The notes beneath the pieces are model-generated. The model was not told where the DNA came from and did no database searches. It worked only from the letters and a program-made list of their open reading frames with translations. This document shows, piece by piece, positions 32,142-42,830 of a DNA stretch of 64,000 nucleotides. The position numbers were made by a program, and so were the translations under genes. The DNA is taken from the NCBI GenBank assembly GCA_022478985.1, contig JAKSZP010004208.1, forward strand, positions 57,787 through 121,786. Reading direction: 5' to 3'. The DNA comes from Massospora cicadina. Its lineage: Eukaryota; Entomophthoromycota; Entomophthoromycetes; Entomophthorales; Entomophthoraceae. The first letter of the stretch is position 1. Every line of letters starts with the position of its first letter.

Positions 32142-33239
32142 GTGCCCAAGAAGCTTCTCAATTGCTTCTGTATCATTGTAGTAGGCCACTCTCAGATAGT
32201 ATCCAATTTTCTGGGTGGGATAGTGTAGCCATCTCTCAAGACAAGATTTCCCAAAAGGGTGACTTATTCCTGATAAAAATCGCATTTTCATGGCTTGACA
32301 AACAGAATTGTCTTATGCAAGTTAGCCACTACTGCCTCCAAATCCTTAGCATGTTGTTCAAGAGTAGGGGGTGTACCAAGATATCATCAATATATGCAAT
32401 TGCACAGGTGAACGCAGATCACCCAACGCTATCAATCATCTTTTGAAATGTTGAATGCATTCTTAAGCCCAAAAGACATCACTCAAAATTGGGATATGCC
32501 TTGTTTTGTTTAGATAGTGGTAAGCCATTCTTGACTTTCCATAACTCTAATTTGATTAAAGGCGTTAACCAAATCAAGTTTTGAAAAAGTCACTAAGCGA
32601 TTGCTTGGCCAATTGTCTGTTTTAAAAGGCAGTGGGTAGGGATCATGGACAGTAATCTTATTAAAGTGGCCGTAATCCACACAGGGATGAAGGGAACCAT
32701 CTTCCTTTTTGGCAAAGACAATGTGAGAGGCAACCAAGGATGTCTCTTGGAATAACCAACCCTTCTTGTGAATGTCATCTAATCATGCGTTGAGGGCAGT
32801 CTCCTCCTCCTCCTCTGTGTGTGTGTACAGTGGACAATTTATGTTCACCACCTGCACTGTTGTCCAAAAACCCAAGTCATATTCTGTATGTGGGGGAAGG
32901 TGGTACACCTTATCAGGACCAAAGATACTTTAATATTTCATCAACGCCACGAAAATCTGGCTGAAGGCCCACGGTAGAAACAAAAGATGTAACTAATTTA
33001 TGGCCTTGCATTGTAGTAATGGTATCCAATAAGAGATACTCTCCCTCCCCCTGACCGTTGGAGATGACAGCATATTAGATTCAAGATGAATTCTCACATG
33101 CCGCCACCATCATCAACCCATACCCAAAAGTACTGGAAACACAAGGTTAGGCATCTCTGAGAAGCAATCGCAAAAATTAAGCTGGTGAACCAATATGGGT
33201 ACCAGGTGTCATACTTTATAAGATGGCTGAGAGGCAGAC
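32142..33239 (-). pseudogene. Chromovirus G reverse transcriptase and protease end
   Basis: The minus strand encodes YIDDILV (catalytic YIDD at 32,383-32,394), NAFNQIRVMESQEWLTT and VTFSKLDLVNAFNQ (32,590-32,510), DGSLHPCVDYGHFNKITVHD (32,705-32,640), and KKGWLFQETS (about 32,745). Above 32,850 lies a weak protease/linker. It joins 25,403-26,227 across copy F, and is cut at 33,240 by the H LTR, so Gag is not attached here. Confidence 0.87.
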
Positions 33240-33759
33240 TGTTGGGATTCGTCCTTCTCCCACTCAGCCCAATTTGAATTTCCCTACCTCCAATACCTCT
33301 CCAAAAATTCCTCTTACCTCAATGGAGCACTATTCTCCACAACCTAACATATTGGTTAAAGGCAAGCCTGCCGTTGACTCCCCACCTAATCAAATTCAAG
33401 GTGCTGAAGATCTTGCCGGTGGAGGACGTTGTTAACTGAAAGAAATAAGACGAAGACACAACCTATAAATATTAGCTCCTTTAACTAAATAAAGACTAGT
33501 TTTTACCTCCAGTACGTTATTGATTTTGCTTATTTCTAGAGCCTCTGTTTAGTGTTCTCCTCTCCGACATTGGCATCACAATCACCAGTTTTATTACAAT
33601 AGGTCTCTCATCACCTATTCCAATGCTTATAGCAATTCATTGGCCCCAACATATAGGAATTCCAGCTCTCCCTGCTATTGACTCTCTGCGGGACATTTTA
33701 TACCATTTATTTCTGTATTCTTTGGAGGAACCACTACACTCAGCTACCCTATCTTGACA
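33240..33759 (+). repeat. Copy H 5' LTR
   Basis: 520 bp, TGTTGGGATTC to CTTGACA. It contains CTATAAATATT (about 33,465) and AATAAAGACTAG about 25 bases later, a likely promoter and poly(A) signal. Confidence 0.92.
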
Positions 33760-33766
33760 AAATGAT

Positions 33767-33783
33767 TGGTGCTCCCTGCCAGG
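33767..33783 (+). promoter_or_regulatory. Copy H primer-binding site
   Basis: TGGTGCTCCCTGCCAGG, seven bases after the LTR end. It would pair with a tRNA ending CCTGGCAGGGAGCACCA. Confidence 0.75.
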
Positions 33784-33818
33784 TGCGCTCCTGAGCTACC
33801 TGGTGAATAAATATTCAC

Positions 33819-35940
33819 AATGGATGATCACCGCCAAGACTCTATTTGTCCACTTACTGAAATTTTCAGCATCAATCAATGGGTAACTTCTAATGGAAAC
33901 CGCAAACATGAGAACAATGAACCCAATCTTATGCAATTCCATGCTATGCTCAATATCTCTATTCTGACCCTTGACCCCCAGAACTATTGCTTTCAGCCTA
34001 CTGGAGTTTCTGATATTTAAATCAATTACTTTTAGGTGCTCTTTTCTCTGGAGATCGCTCCTATCAAAACTAAAATCTGCAGTTCCTGATAACATGCAAG
34101 CTCTATATATGAATCTGCTGACTTACCCAGCACTGAGGTAGGAACATCTTGCACTGAGCGATATTTGCGCCGGTTTTTCACCCATCCATACACCATTTAG
34201 TGTAAATGATGGGAAACATCAGGAAATATTGAGACAGTTTGCCTTTTCACAATAGTTACAAACTATCTTTTAAAATTCTACAACTCAGCTTCTGTGGTTG
34301 TAAGAGATAACTGTGAGGCCATTCTTGAGAACAGCAACCAACTTATCTCTATTCAAACCCAGCTCATTTAAATGGACGTGTTTTTAGATAACCTTCTTTA
34401 TGAGGAAGTAGCTGCTTAATTTACTAGAACCACCACAATTATTGAGAGTCAGTTGCAACAAGCCACCATCAATCTCTCAGGCCAACTTATACTTTTATCA
34501 AACAAACTTTAGAATGAATGAACCAGATTGAAACAGTGCTCCAACCAGCGTTCAATGGCTCAGGAATGTACGGAACTCCAGGGCCTCCAGGCTCTGTAAG
34601 TTCCCCAGGCCCACCAAGGAGTGGGGATCAGTTGGTCCCGCAGGGGTGATAGGGCCCCCTGGTTTTGATGGGGGTGAAGGGCCACCTGGGTCAACTGGAC
34701 CCCCTGGTTATGGGCAGCCTGGTCCTCGCGGCCCCCTGGCCTCTTGGCCCTACTGGACAACTTGGTCCTCCTTGCTCTCCAAGGCAACCTGGTCCCCCTG
34801 GCCCTTCTGGGATGACTGTGCATTTACCTTCCCCTCGAGAGGATATTTCCTTAAACAGCTGCCTTTACGTTCTAGAATAAGAACTTTAAAATATTGCTCA
34901 AAGCTGTTGTCTATATTGCTCTGGAGAACCTATTAATCTAAACCTTATTGTTGATGCGATTAAGGAAGGGTTAGACAACACTCATCATCCTTATGATTCC
35001 CTCAACTCAGTTATAACTCATTAAAAAGAAAGAATCATTAGGTTGGATCAAGACAATCATGAGCTCCGATCTCTAATTCAAAATCAACGTGTCAAAATGG
35101 AATCATTACATAATGAACTTCAACAAAAAACTTCTACTGATTCCCTAATTGCCCAAATTGGGGCTCTTCAAGATGATCTGGATAGTTTTTAACAAGCTGA
35201 TTTAAATAGAAGCCTATGCCTCCTTCCAATTAATAGCTACTTAAAAATTGAACTAGCCCAGTGGGCGGCAATGTAATTTTGGCTCCTGAAGAAACTACTT
35301 TTAAACCTTCTAAAGACAAGTTCACCCCTGGGGGAAGGAAGTATTGCTTCATTTCTACTATTTTTGAGAGCGCGATGGAGGAAGCTCCTGACCGTCAGAA
35401 AGTTAAATACTTACCCTCTTTCATTAGTAGATCCGCTCAAGAAATTATGGTACCCCACCTAATGTGATGCAATATTTGGACCGAGGTTAAGGCCGCGCTT
35501 ATTAAGGAATTTGGTAGTGATCTTACCTTGGCAAAACAGAAACAGGCCTTTATGAGTATTAAGTTAAGACGTGGAGAATCCCCAACAGAGTTTGCTGCTC
35601 GGTTCTATGCTAAAACTCAAGCTTTGGTGACCAATGACCGCCTTACACTTAATGATGCAGTTGTTGCCATCCTGTCCGTCTTAAAGTTCACCCGCAGCTC
35701 CATCTCCGCATGATTTCAGTAAAAAAAACTTCTATCTTAGATATCATAAAGGCCCTCCTTGAAATTCCCGCCTCTGTGGTTACTGCCACTTTTTCTTCCG
35801 CTTCAGCCTCACATCCTCAAATTCATATGTTGAACAATAATGAGTCTGAAAAAAAATCGAGCTCAACCCAACTGCACCAATTGTGGCTGTCACAACCACA
35901 CCATTCAGCATTGTTGGACTAAAATTGCTGATAAAAAAGA
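33819..35940 (+). pseudogene. Copy H Gag: N-terminus, collagen-like, coiled coil, capsid, zinc knuckle
   Basis: In order: N-terminal frame (33,819-34,020, 66 residues), a broken stretch, collagen-like triplets (34,560-34,835), a heptad-rich stretch (about 35,035-35,190: ERIIRLDQDNHELRSLIQ, LHNELQQK, IAQIGALQDDLDSF), a capsid-like block (35,261-35,713 with FESAMEEAPDRQKVKYL, IKEFG and PTEFAARFYAKTQ), and a knuckle CTNCGCHNHTIQHC (35,873-35,914). Collagen-like plus coiled-coil order suggests a trimer-forming Gag. Stops at several places make it non-functional. Confidence 0.85.
34560..34835 (+). repeat. Collagen-like Gly-X-Y coding repeat in Gag, copy H
   Basis: Across three frames joined by small indels: GTPGPPGSVSSPGPP, then GPPGFDGGEGPPGSTGPPG and QPGPRGP, then GPTGQLGPPCSPRQPGPPGP. 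About 85 residues keep Gly every third position almost throughout. The matching region of copy A confirms it as ancestral to the family. Confidence 0.85.
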
Positions 35941-36149
35941 AAAAAAGGGGTCAGCATAGGGCGAGAGGCTCCCTATGCTGACAACTCCACTTCACCTCAA
36001 AACCAATTGTTTCATACCATATCTGCTCACTTTGTTGGCCCTAGTAATCCTGAAGAGGAAAATCCTATTAAGCTTTCAGTTGATAATAAACCTAGCGACA
36101 TTTCCTCTTATCCTCTTTCTGAGCCAGCCCCTGCAGCTATATATTCTAT

Positions 36150-36420
36150 CCCAGCCAAGTGGAAAGTAATGGTAACCTATATTGAAGCGGTGGCCCACAA
36201 AGTGAAGGTTCTCACAATTTTTTGTTAGGACTCTCATATTAACATTATCTCTTCTCAACTAATTGTAAAATTTAAGATTCATCTTTATCTTAACCATTCG
36301 TTAGAATACAGGACAGCTATTACCGCATATGCTTGAGGTATAGTTGCTTACTCTCACTTGCCCATGAAGCTAAGTGTTCTACAGCTCTCAGTCCTTGCTG
36401 TGGCCCTGGATAATAATAGC
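36150..36420 (+). pseudogene. Copy H protease remnant
   Basis: The plus strand encodes VKVLTIFC*DSHINIISSQL, which aligns with AIIDTGAPVNI of copy E and INTDSPVNVISSKL of copy A. The Asp-Thr-Gly is gone (Cys, stop, Asp, Ser). The rest is short and interrupted. Confidence 0.65.
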
Positions 36421-36651
36421 TAAGGCCTCCTATTAGGCACTGGAAACCTTTTGAAATATGCTGCTATTATTAACTTCAAGAATAACTTTATCTCTATATT
36501 AGGATACTGCGTTCCATTAATTTTCACTTCTGCTCTTAAGGAAAAATGGAAGCGGAAGTTGAGGACGTGCCTGCTCAAATCTCCTGCCTCAGTTGAGCGT
36601 TTAGAATGTAATGTGTTGGGGCTCAAAGTTAAGTTGCCCCCTCCTATGGTT

Positions 36652-36960
36652 GAGGCTGAGGAGTAGATGCCTTTACACTCTCCCCACGTCATTACCATAC
36701 CTCCACAGGCCCAACTCCTGGTGGACACTGGAATATAGTTGGTTCACCCTCTCAATCACTTGCTTGAGATTTCTAGTTTACCTAAGCCATCTGTATTCAA
36801 AGCTCTCCCCTGTCCAGGGGTTTTATATCCAGCCTACAAAGGCACTATCACTGTTCTTTTTGCTAACCTCTCTCAGTCCCCTAAAGTCATCGAGCTGAAT
36901 CAACCAATTGCATATGTTCACTTCTTGCCTTATGACCAAGTGATAGGGGTTCATGGGGTT
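36652..36960 (+). pseudogene. Copy H dUTPase-like domain
   Basis: LHSPHVITIPPQAQLLVDTG, a stop, HPLNHLLEI, then PGVLYPAYKGTITVLFANLS and QPIAYVHFLPYDQV. The order is that of dUTPase (ITIPPxAxxLVxTG; GVIDxxYxGxIxVxxxN; IAQL). The motif-3 Asp is Tyr (VLYPAYKG). It continues in an open frame (36,739-37,176) through the linker to RT. Confidence 0.75.
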
Positions 36961-37189
36961 GAGACACTTCGTGACTTTGATTTAGAGGAGCCCACTGTCA
37001 TTGCTGCAGTGCTAGTGCAAATTAGTTCTGAATTTTTGGCTGAGCAAAAAGCGGTTGCAGAAGCTTTAATTGATGAGTATTTAGATATTTTCTCTTCTGT
37101 CTCCCACAATTATGGCCATATGCAAGGTGTACAACACCAGGTCAAACCTGGATATTCTGCACCTTTTCGTTCTTGACCTTATTAATTAT

Positions 37190-37850
37190 CAAAAATGGAA
37201 GAAGCCCAGGTTACCTTCAAATTAAAGCAATTGCTCGATACTGGCCTCTTTCAACCCTTATGTAGTCCCTGTTACTCCCCACTCCTATTGATTCAGAAAA
37301 AAGATGGAATAACAATGTAGTTATGGACTAACGACAGTTGAATTCTATTATGCGTAAAGACATGTACCCTTTACCCCTCATTGACGACTTATTGCAATCC
37401 TTGTCTGGCTCACAATACTATTATGCAAACGACCTAGTCAGCAGCTACTGGCAGATTAATCTCTCCGCTGATGATCATGCCAAGTGTGCCCTCATCTCTC
37501 ATGAGGGGTTGCATGAAGCCATCCGCATGCCGCAGGGATTATGCAATGACCCTGCCATCTTCCAACGGGCTATGGACTAGTTGTTAGGGATTTTAAACTT
37601 ATGTGTGTGTTAATCTACCTGATGATGTCACCATCTTCTCCCAAACGTTTATTGCTCATCTCAATCATCTTCAATAAGTATTTCAGCAGCTATGAGAGGC
37701 CTCCTTGAAACTGAACCTTCTAAATGTAAATTTCTTGACCGAGAAATGGAATTTTCAGGGCACAAGGTGATGCGGAAAGGTATCCTCCCCATCCCAGATA
37801 AGATCTCTGCCATCAACAGCATGCTCGCTCCAAAAAATTTATGAGAAATC
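37190..37850 (+). pseudogene. Copy H reverse transcriptase
   Basis: LLIQKKDG (about 37,285-37,310), LNSIMRKDMYPLPLIDDLLQ, ANDLVSSYWQINLSADDHAK, MPQGLCNDPAIFQRAMD (37,528-37,578), then a broken catalytic box ending DDVTIFSQTF (about 37,615-37,650; the Tyr-x before the two Asp is lost in a shift). The thumb is degenerate. Stops at 37,318 and 37,578. Confidence 0.88.
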
Positions 37851-37865
37851 TAAGACTCCTTAGGA

Positions 37866-38400
37866 ATGGTGTGCTACTACCGCCAGTTTATCTCTCACTT
37901 CGCTGACCTTGCTGAGCCCTTAGTTGAACTCCTACACAAAAATGTGCCATTCTTTTGGGGCCCTGAACAGCAACAGTCTTTCAATTCCCTACGCACTGCC
38001 TTATTATCAGCCCCCATCTTAATACATCCTAACTTTGAGCAACCTTTTGTTCTCTTTACTGATGCTAGTGACACAAATGTGGGCGCTATCCTTTCCCAGT
38101 TAGAAACAGACCGAGTTGACCATCCAGTTGCTAATTTTAGCAAGATGTTAACCAAAGCAGAGCGGAATTACTTGGTAACAGAACGTGAGTGTCTGGCGGT
38201 TTTACTTGCATTAAAGCACTTCCGCCCCTATTTGTATGGTAAACATTCTAAATTGTTACCAATCATTCTTCCTCCGTTGGCTTTATAAAATGAAAGGCCC
38301 TGATGGGAGGTTAGCTCGCTTGGCCCTTAGGCTCCAAAATTATGATTTTTAAAGTTCATCAAGCCAGCGCCATTCTTCAAAATGCGGATGGATTATACCG
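37866..38400 (+). pseudogene. Copy H RT connection and RNase H, 140 residues open
   Basis: MVCYYRQFISHFADLAEPLV is the RT connection, followed by PFVLFTDASDTNVGAILSQL, HPVANFSKMLTKAERNYLVT and ERECLAVLLALKHFRPYLYG. Core Asp and Glu of RNase H are kept. The frame is open from 37,866 to 38,288, then broken before the last Asp region. Confidence 0.9.
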
Positions 38401-38499
38401 CCTCCCTATTTTACATGTAACTATCCCAGAAAGGATCGACTTTATGAGCGTCTCCCTCACCCTGGGTTATGGCACCAAGATTCTCCAGAAATTTAAGCC

Positions 38500-39660
38500 C
38501 AATTAAAGAAGATGGCTGCTAACACTAAAGTTGTCAATGGAGCTTTAGTAATACAAGTTGGAATCTCTTTTCTGCCCTAACTCCGCCCTTTGCTTTTAAC
38601 TGAAACTATCATGGAAGCCCATAAAACCCTTGGGCATGGGGTTATAAAGAAAACCCTTGATTGGCTAAAAACCAAATGCTTTGGGAGAATATGGCCAAGT
38701 CAATATATGATGTTATGAAAACTTGATTAACTTGCCGCTACCTGGATAAGTCCAATCCACGCTATAAATTAGAGCTTGTAGCCCTGGGGACCCCTTTTGA
38801 TACTGTTAGCATTGATGTCGTAGGGCCATTGCCTGTGGCTGTCTATGGCCTTTGCTATATCATCCTTGCCATCGATCACCTGACAAAGTGGGTGAGGGCA
38901 CTTTGGTTCCTCATGCTACTGCCAGAGCTACCGCCCTTTTTTATTATCATCAAAAATTCTCCCATAATGGTTGCCCACGGGTACTCTTATCAGACAATGA
39001 CACGAATTTTATCTCTTCTATAGTTCAGAAATTGACTTCTCTGCTAGGTATAAATCACCTCTTCACGACACCATATCACCCCACCACCAATGGTACAGTA
39101 GAGCATGCTAATAGCACCTTAATTTCCATTCTAAGGAAGATGGCCACTTCTGATCCTGTGCATTGGAATGACTTTCTCCCTAGCGCCTTGTTGGCCTATT
39201 ATGTTAGCTACCACAGAATATTTAAGATGTCCCCATTCCAAGCCCTATATGGGCGTGGGCCGCTGTTTCCTTCCAGCCTTAACCCTATCCTTGAATCAGC
39301 GAATCTAAACAATGTAGAGCTTACCCTTCAAAAGTTAACTGATGAGATCATACGTCTCCAAGCTATGGCTAATGAATCTATAAAAGTACCAATTTTAGGT
39401 AAAGGTTCAAGCTAATGAGCGCAGACCTACGCCCCCTGAATATTCTTTAGTGAATTTAGTCTTATTCTACCACCATCGCCCTGGGGTAGGAACCACAAAC
39501 TTGCCACTACTTGGTCTGGCCCTTATCAGGTAATATACCGTAGGGGGCCCAAATGCTCTATTACTGGTACTGGTACTGTAGTTAATCGCGTCCACAGTTG
39601 TTTTCTGCTTAAGTACCATCCTTGTAACGGATGGAAAATCCGAGTTTCAGACCGCCTTAT
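38500..39660 (+). pseudogene. Copy H integrase, DDE residues kept
   Basis: Zinc-binding part degraded (38,600-38,750), then FDTVSIDVVGPLPVA (first Asp, about 38,797-38,840), IILAIDHLTKWVRA, a shift, LLSDNDTNFISSI (second Asp, about 38,983-39,020), TTPYHPTTNGTVEHANSTL (Glu, about 39,065-39,120), SYHRIFKMSPFQALYGRGP, and the GPY module ATTWSGPYQVIYRRGPKC (about 39,500-39,555). The 187-residue frame 38,852-39,415 is open. Confidence 0.9.
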
Positions 39661-39675
39661 AACAAAAGAATTTAT

Positions 39676-40200
39676 TGGTGCACCAACAAGCAACCAAAGC
39701 AGCATAACTAAGTATTGATAGGTTTAAGACACTGATAGTGCCAAACATTGCCTACTTTTAGTTGGTTATGCAAAGTCCTTGGGGTTGGTACAACCCAACC
39801 GCGCAAAAGCTCCTCAAAGCTGGAAACTGAAAAAGACCAACAGGTAAGCGAGGTATGATAACCCTATAACAACCTTTATTTTTATTCAGGATATAAAAAG
39901 GGCCCGCCGACCAGAGCTCATCTGGGGAGCAACTGACAATGCTCCCCAGGAAGGGAATGCTAGGGTTAAAATTCCAAAATTTGCTTTTAAAATTGGTGGG
40001 CGCGCCTTACAAAGGCTGTCCTTTGGTTTCCTCACCCAAATCATTGATTAGGCCCATAAAGCCATATCTACAGCTTGGGTGAGGCACAACCCAGCACCTA
40101 AAACGACTGAACCAAAAGTATTTTAAAATGATTTGACTCAGATTTGGAAAATCTGAATCTGAGTAGAAATGCATCAATTGAGACGAACTCAATTGTTACA
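39676..40200 (-). repeat. TRIM-like element 3' LTR
   Basis: 525 bp. It contains a perfect 10-bp inverted repeat CTGGGGAGCA/TGCTCCCCAG with loop ACTGACAA (39,922-39,949), next to a TATA-like stretch. Confidence 0.85.
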
Positions 40201-40832
40201 TTACCCCCTGGTATAGAAGGGCCCCTCCCCAAAGAGGGGCCCCGAAGTGGAAGGCCACCACAATGAGGGCTTCCTGAGGCAATTTACCTCAAGCCCCAGG
40301 AAAATTAGCCCAAATAAACTCTAAGATCATCAATGGAAAAGACAAATGGCGAGGGCAAATTGAGACTGGGTTGCTAAAATCAGCCCATCCGGCCTGAGGA
40401 CGCACGCCCTGCACTTGGCTGTGTTGCGCCCCCTCACAGGCTCCTGTTGGCAATGGTCTTCCCATCCCGACCAGGAAGGCGCTTTCTTCAACAGAAGTGC
40501 AATAGGGGCGCGCAGTTCAGCACAGCTGGACGGCCATCCCCTTTCCAGGAGGACCATCCGTGGGTGAGAAAACCTGCTGGGACAGGTACACTTGGTGTAA
40601 CAGAATCCCTGATGAGCGGGAGGCCCCTAGGATTTTATGATAATAGTCACTTTGGATCAGGGTTTGCCATCAGTCACTAGCTCCAACTGGTGCTGATTCC
40701 TTGACAAACAGGTCCAAGTGACCACTTAGGTCAGCCAAACTGGGGATTGAGGCGTGCAGCGCACATTTGACTTTTGGAATAATGTAATAGACAAAAATCC
40801 CAGTTTCTGACCACCATATAATAGTAATTCTT
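40201..40832 (-). other. TRIM-like element internal region, non-coding
   Basis: 632 bp. A 75-residue open frame (40,557-40,330 minus) is not recognised and is likely chance. A GC-rich inverted repeat (GGGCCCCTC...GAGGGGCCC, about 40,219-40,243) lies near the polypurine tract. Confidence 0.6.
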
Positions 40833-41364
40833 TGGTGCACTGACAGGAAGCCAAAGTAGCCCAACTGAGTAGGGAGAGGTTGGGGCACCAACAGCGCCAA
40901 ACGTCGCCTACTACTCGTTGTAGATGCAAAGTCTTTTAGTGGTGGTTGTTCAGATTCAACTGTGCAAAAACTCCTCAAACCAGACACCTGAAAAGACCAA
41001 TAGGTAAGCGGGATATACTAACACTAATACAACCTTTATTTTATATTCAGGATATATATAAAGGGTCTGCCAACCAGAGCTCATCTGGGGAGCAACTGAC
41101 AATGCTCCCCAGGAAGGGAATGCTAGGGGTAGAATTCTGAAGTGAGCTTCAGAATTGGTGGGTGCGCCTTATAAAGGCTGCCCTTTGGGGACCTGACCTG
41201 AATCATTGATTAGGCTCATACAAGCCTAATCTACAACTTGAGTGAGGCACAACCCAGCGCCCATAACGACCATTCCAAAAGTATTTTTAAAACGATTTGA
41301 TTCAGATTTATTAAATCCGAATCTGAGTTGAAGTGCAACAATGGAAATAAATTTGATTGTTACA
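40833..41364 (-). repeat. TRIM-like element 5' LTR
   Basis: 532 bp, partner of 39,676-40,200. The hairpin CTGGGGAGCA/TGCTCCCCAG (41,085-41,112) is identical in all 28 positions to the other LTR although neighbouring sequence differs. On the minus strand TTTATATATA and AATAAAGG follow the hairpin. Confidence 0.85.
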
Positions 41365-41394
41365 AACCCCTTCAGCAAGATCCTGAGGGGGTAT

Positions 41395-41913
41395 TGTTGG
41401 GATTTGACATGCTCCCACTTAGTCCAATTTAAATTTCCCTACCTCCAATACCTCTCCAGAAATTCCCTCACCTCATTGGAGCACTATTCTCCACAAATTA
41501 ACAAATTTGTCAAAGGCAAATCTGCCGTTGACTCCCTACCTGATCAAAGTCAGTGTTCTGAAGATCTTGCCAATAGAGGACGTCATTACCCTGAAAGAAA
41601 TAGGACAAAGATAAATCCTATAACTATTCGCTCTCTAACTGAATAAAGATACGTTTTTACCTTCAGCTCTGCATGATTTCATTTACTTCTAGAGCCTCTG
41701 TTTAGTGAGCTCCTATCCAGCCATTGGCATCAAAATCACCGGTTTTATTACAATAGGTCCCTCATCACCTATTTCTATTCTTACAGCAATTCACTGGCCT
41801 TTATGTCTAGGATCCCCAGCTCTCCCCATTATTGACTCTCTGCAGAACAATTTATACCATCCATATCAGTATGCTTCAGAGGAATGACTACCCTCAGCTA
41901 CCCTATCCTGACA
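41395..41913 (+). repeat. Copy H 3' LTR
   Basis: 519 bp, preceded by the polypurine tract CTGAGGGGGTAT (41,383-41,394). It is strongly similar to 33,240-33,759 over its whole length. Confidence 0.92.
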
Positions 41914-42830
41914 TAGTGGCTTAGCAATCCTAATGAACTGTAGGCTGGGACGTCCTAAGATTCCTGTGAGGGTAGTAAGAGTATATAGGCATACCAAATG
42001 CCTCATAGCAAAGCAAATGGCTGAAATTATGGCACCCCCAGTTTTGCTGAGGCAACTCTAAGAGTGGTAGAGGCATAGCTGATGAACACTCATCTTAGGT
42101 TTGCAGTTTCTGCCTTTAAAAACTGTCCCAATAAATTCTGAATTACCAACAGACATAAATAATCTCCTGATTCACTCTGTAATACTTAAACAAGAATTGA
42201 TAAAATAAATCCACAAATTGAGTAAGTTTGATTCAGGTACTAGTTGAGAGCTCAAATTATTTAAAGTTTAGTGTGAGGATCAAACTGCTGCACAAGATTA
42301 AAAAAAGGTATCTGAGTACCAGATTGCATTACCAATATGAAGTGGGGTATATAGCCCCAACGAAGAGCGCTCCAGATGTCTGAAGACCTGAAACTTCTTT
42401 CAGGAATGGATAGACAAGTGTTCTTCACTCTTAGACGGTATGCCAAAATTTGGCATATTGGAAAGCACGTATGTGACTAATCATGCTTATCCAATGGTGG
42501 ATTGGTGGGGCAAATCTTGGGTTTGGGGATGGACTTCATGTGCTGCAGATTGAAATTATAGAGTGGGAGCATAATTTTTAACAACTTCTGCTAGAGAGCA
42601 GCAAGCTTCTAAATTAATGGATCAGAGTACCCATTCAACAATCATAGGAGCCAGAATGTGGATGGCGTTGTTCTTAGCCAGATATAATAAATATTGAAAA
42701 ATGATAATTTGGTGAGTCTGCGAAGAACATTTGAAAACATAATAACAAGTAAAATAATGACTCAAATTAGATAATGTAACAATAACAGACCCTAGGAGTT
42801 GTTGTTTTCACGGAGAGAGAAAGGGCGGGG
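41914..42830. other. Unassigned, possibly the missing 5' part of G
   Basis: No motif recognised. A minus-strand frame (42,446-42,261) encodes SSDIWSALRWGYIPHFILVM and similar, of unknown kind. If H inserted in G, the Gag of G should be here on the minus strand; I could not confirm it. Confidence 0.35.

Larger units (their letters stand above)
39676..41364 (-). mobile_element. TRIM-like non-autonomous LTR element inside copy H
   Basis: Two direct repeats of 525 bp (39,676-40,200) and 532 bp (40,833-41,364) flank 632 bp of non-coding DNA. On the minus strand the repeats start TGTAACAA and end TGCACCA. A polypurine tract CCAGGGGGTAA (plus 40,201-40,211) precedes the 3' repeat, and TGGTGGTCAGAAACTGG follows the 5' repeat by about 16 bases (candidate primer-binding site, 40,799-40,816). 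No RT, Gag or integrase is encoded, so it needs enzymes in trans. No clear target duplication. Confidence 0.8.
33240..41913 (+). mobile_element. Ty3/Gypsy copy H (collagen-Gag, dUTPase type)
   Basis: LTRs 33,240-33,759 (520 bp) and 41,395-41,913 (519 bp) both start TGTTGGGATT and end TGACA. The primer-binding site is at 33,767, and Gag, protease, dUTPase-like domain, RT, RNase H and integrase follow on the plus strand. A TRIM-like element sits between integrase and 3' LTR. The flanks CAGAC and TAGTG do not match, so no target duplication is visible; rearrangement or recombination is possible. Same family as copy A. Confidence 0.9.

Noticed and set aside
32815..32828. GTGTGT microsatellite
   Set aside because: Only about five units, within degenerate RT coding sequence; no significance.
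34560..34936. Collagen gene
   Set aside because: The Gly-X-Y region lies within a Ty3 Gag with capsid, zinc knuckle and Pol downstream, between matching LTRs. It is not a host collagen.
33235..41918. Target duplication around copy H
   Set aside because: CAGAC and TAGTG do not match, and shifting the ends by a few bases does not help.
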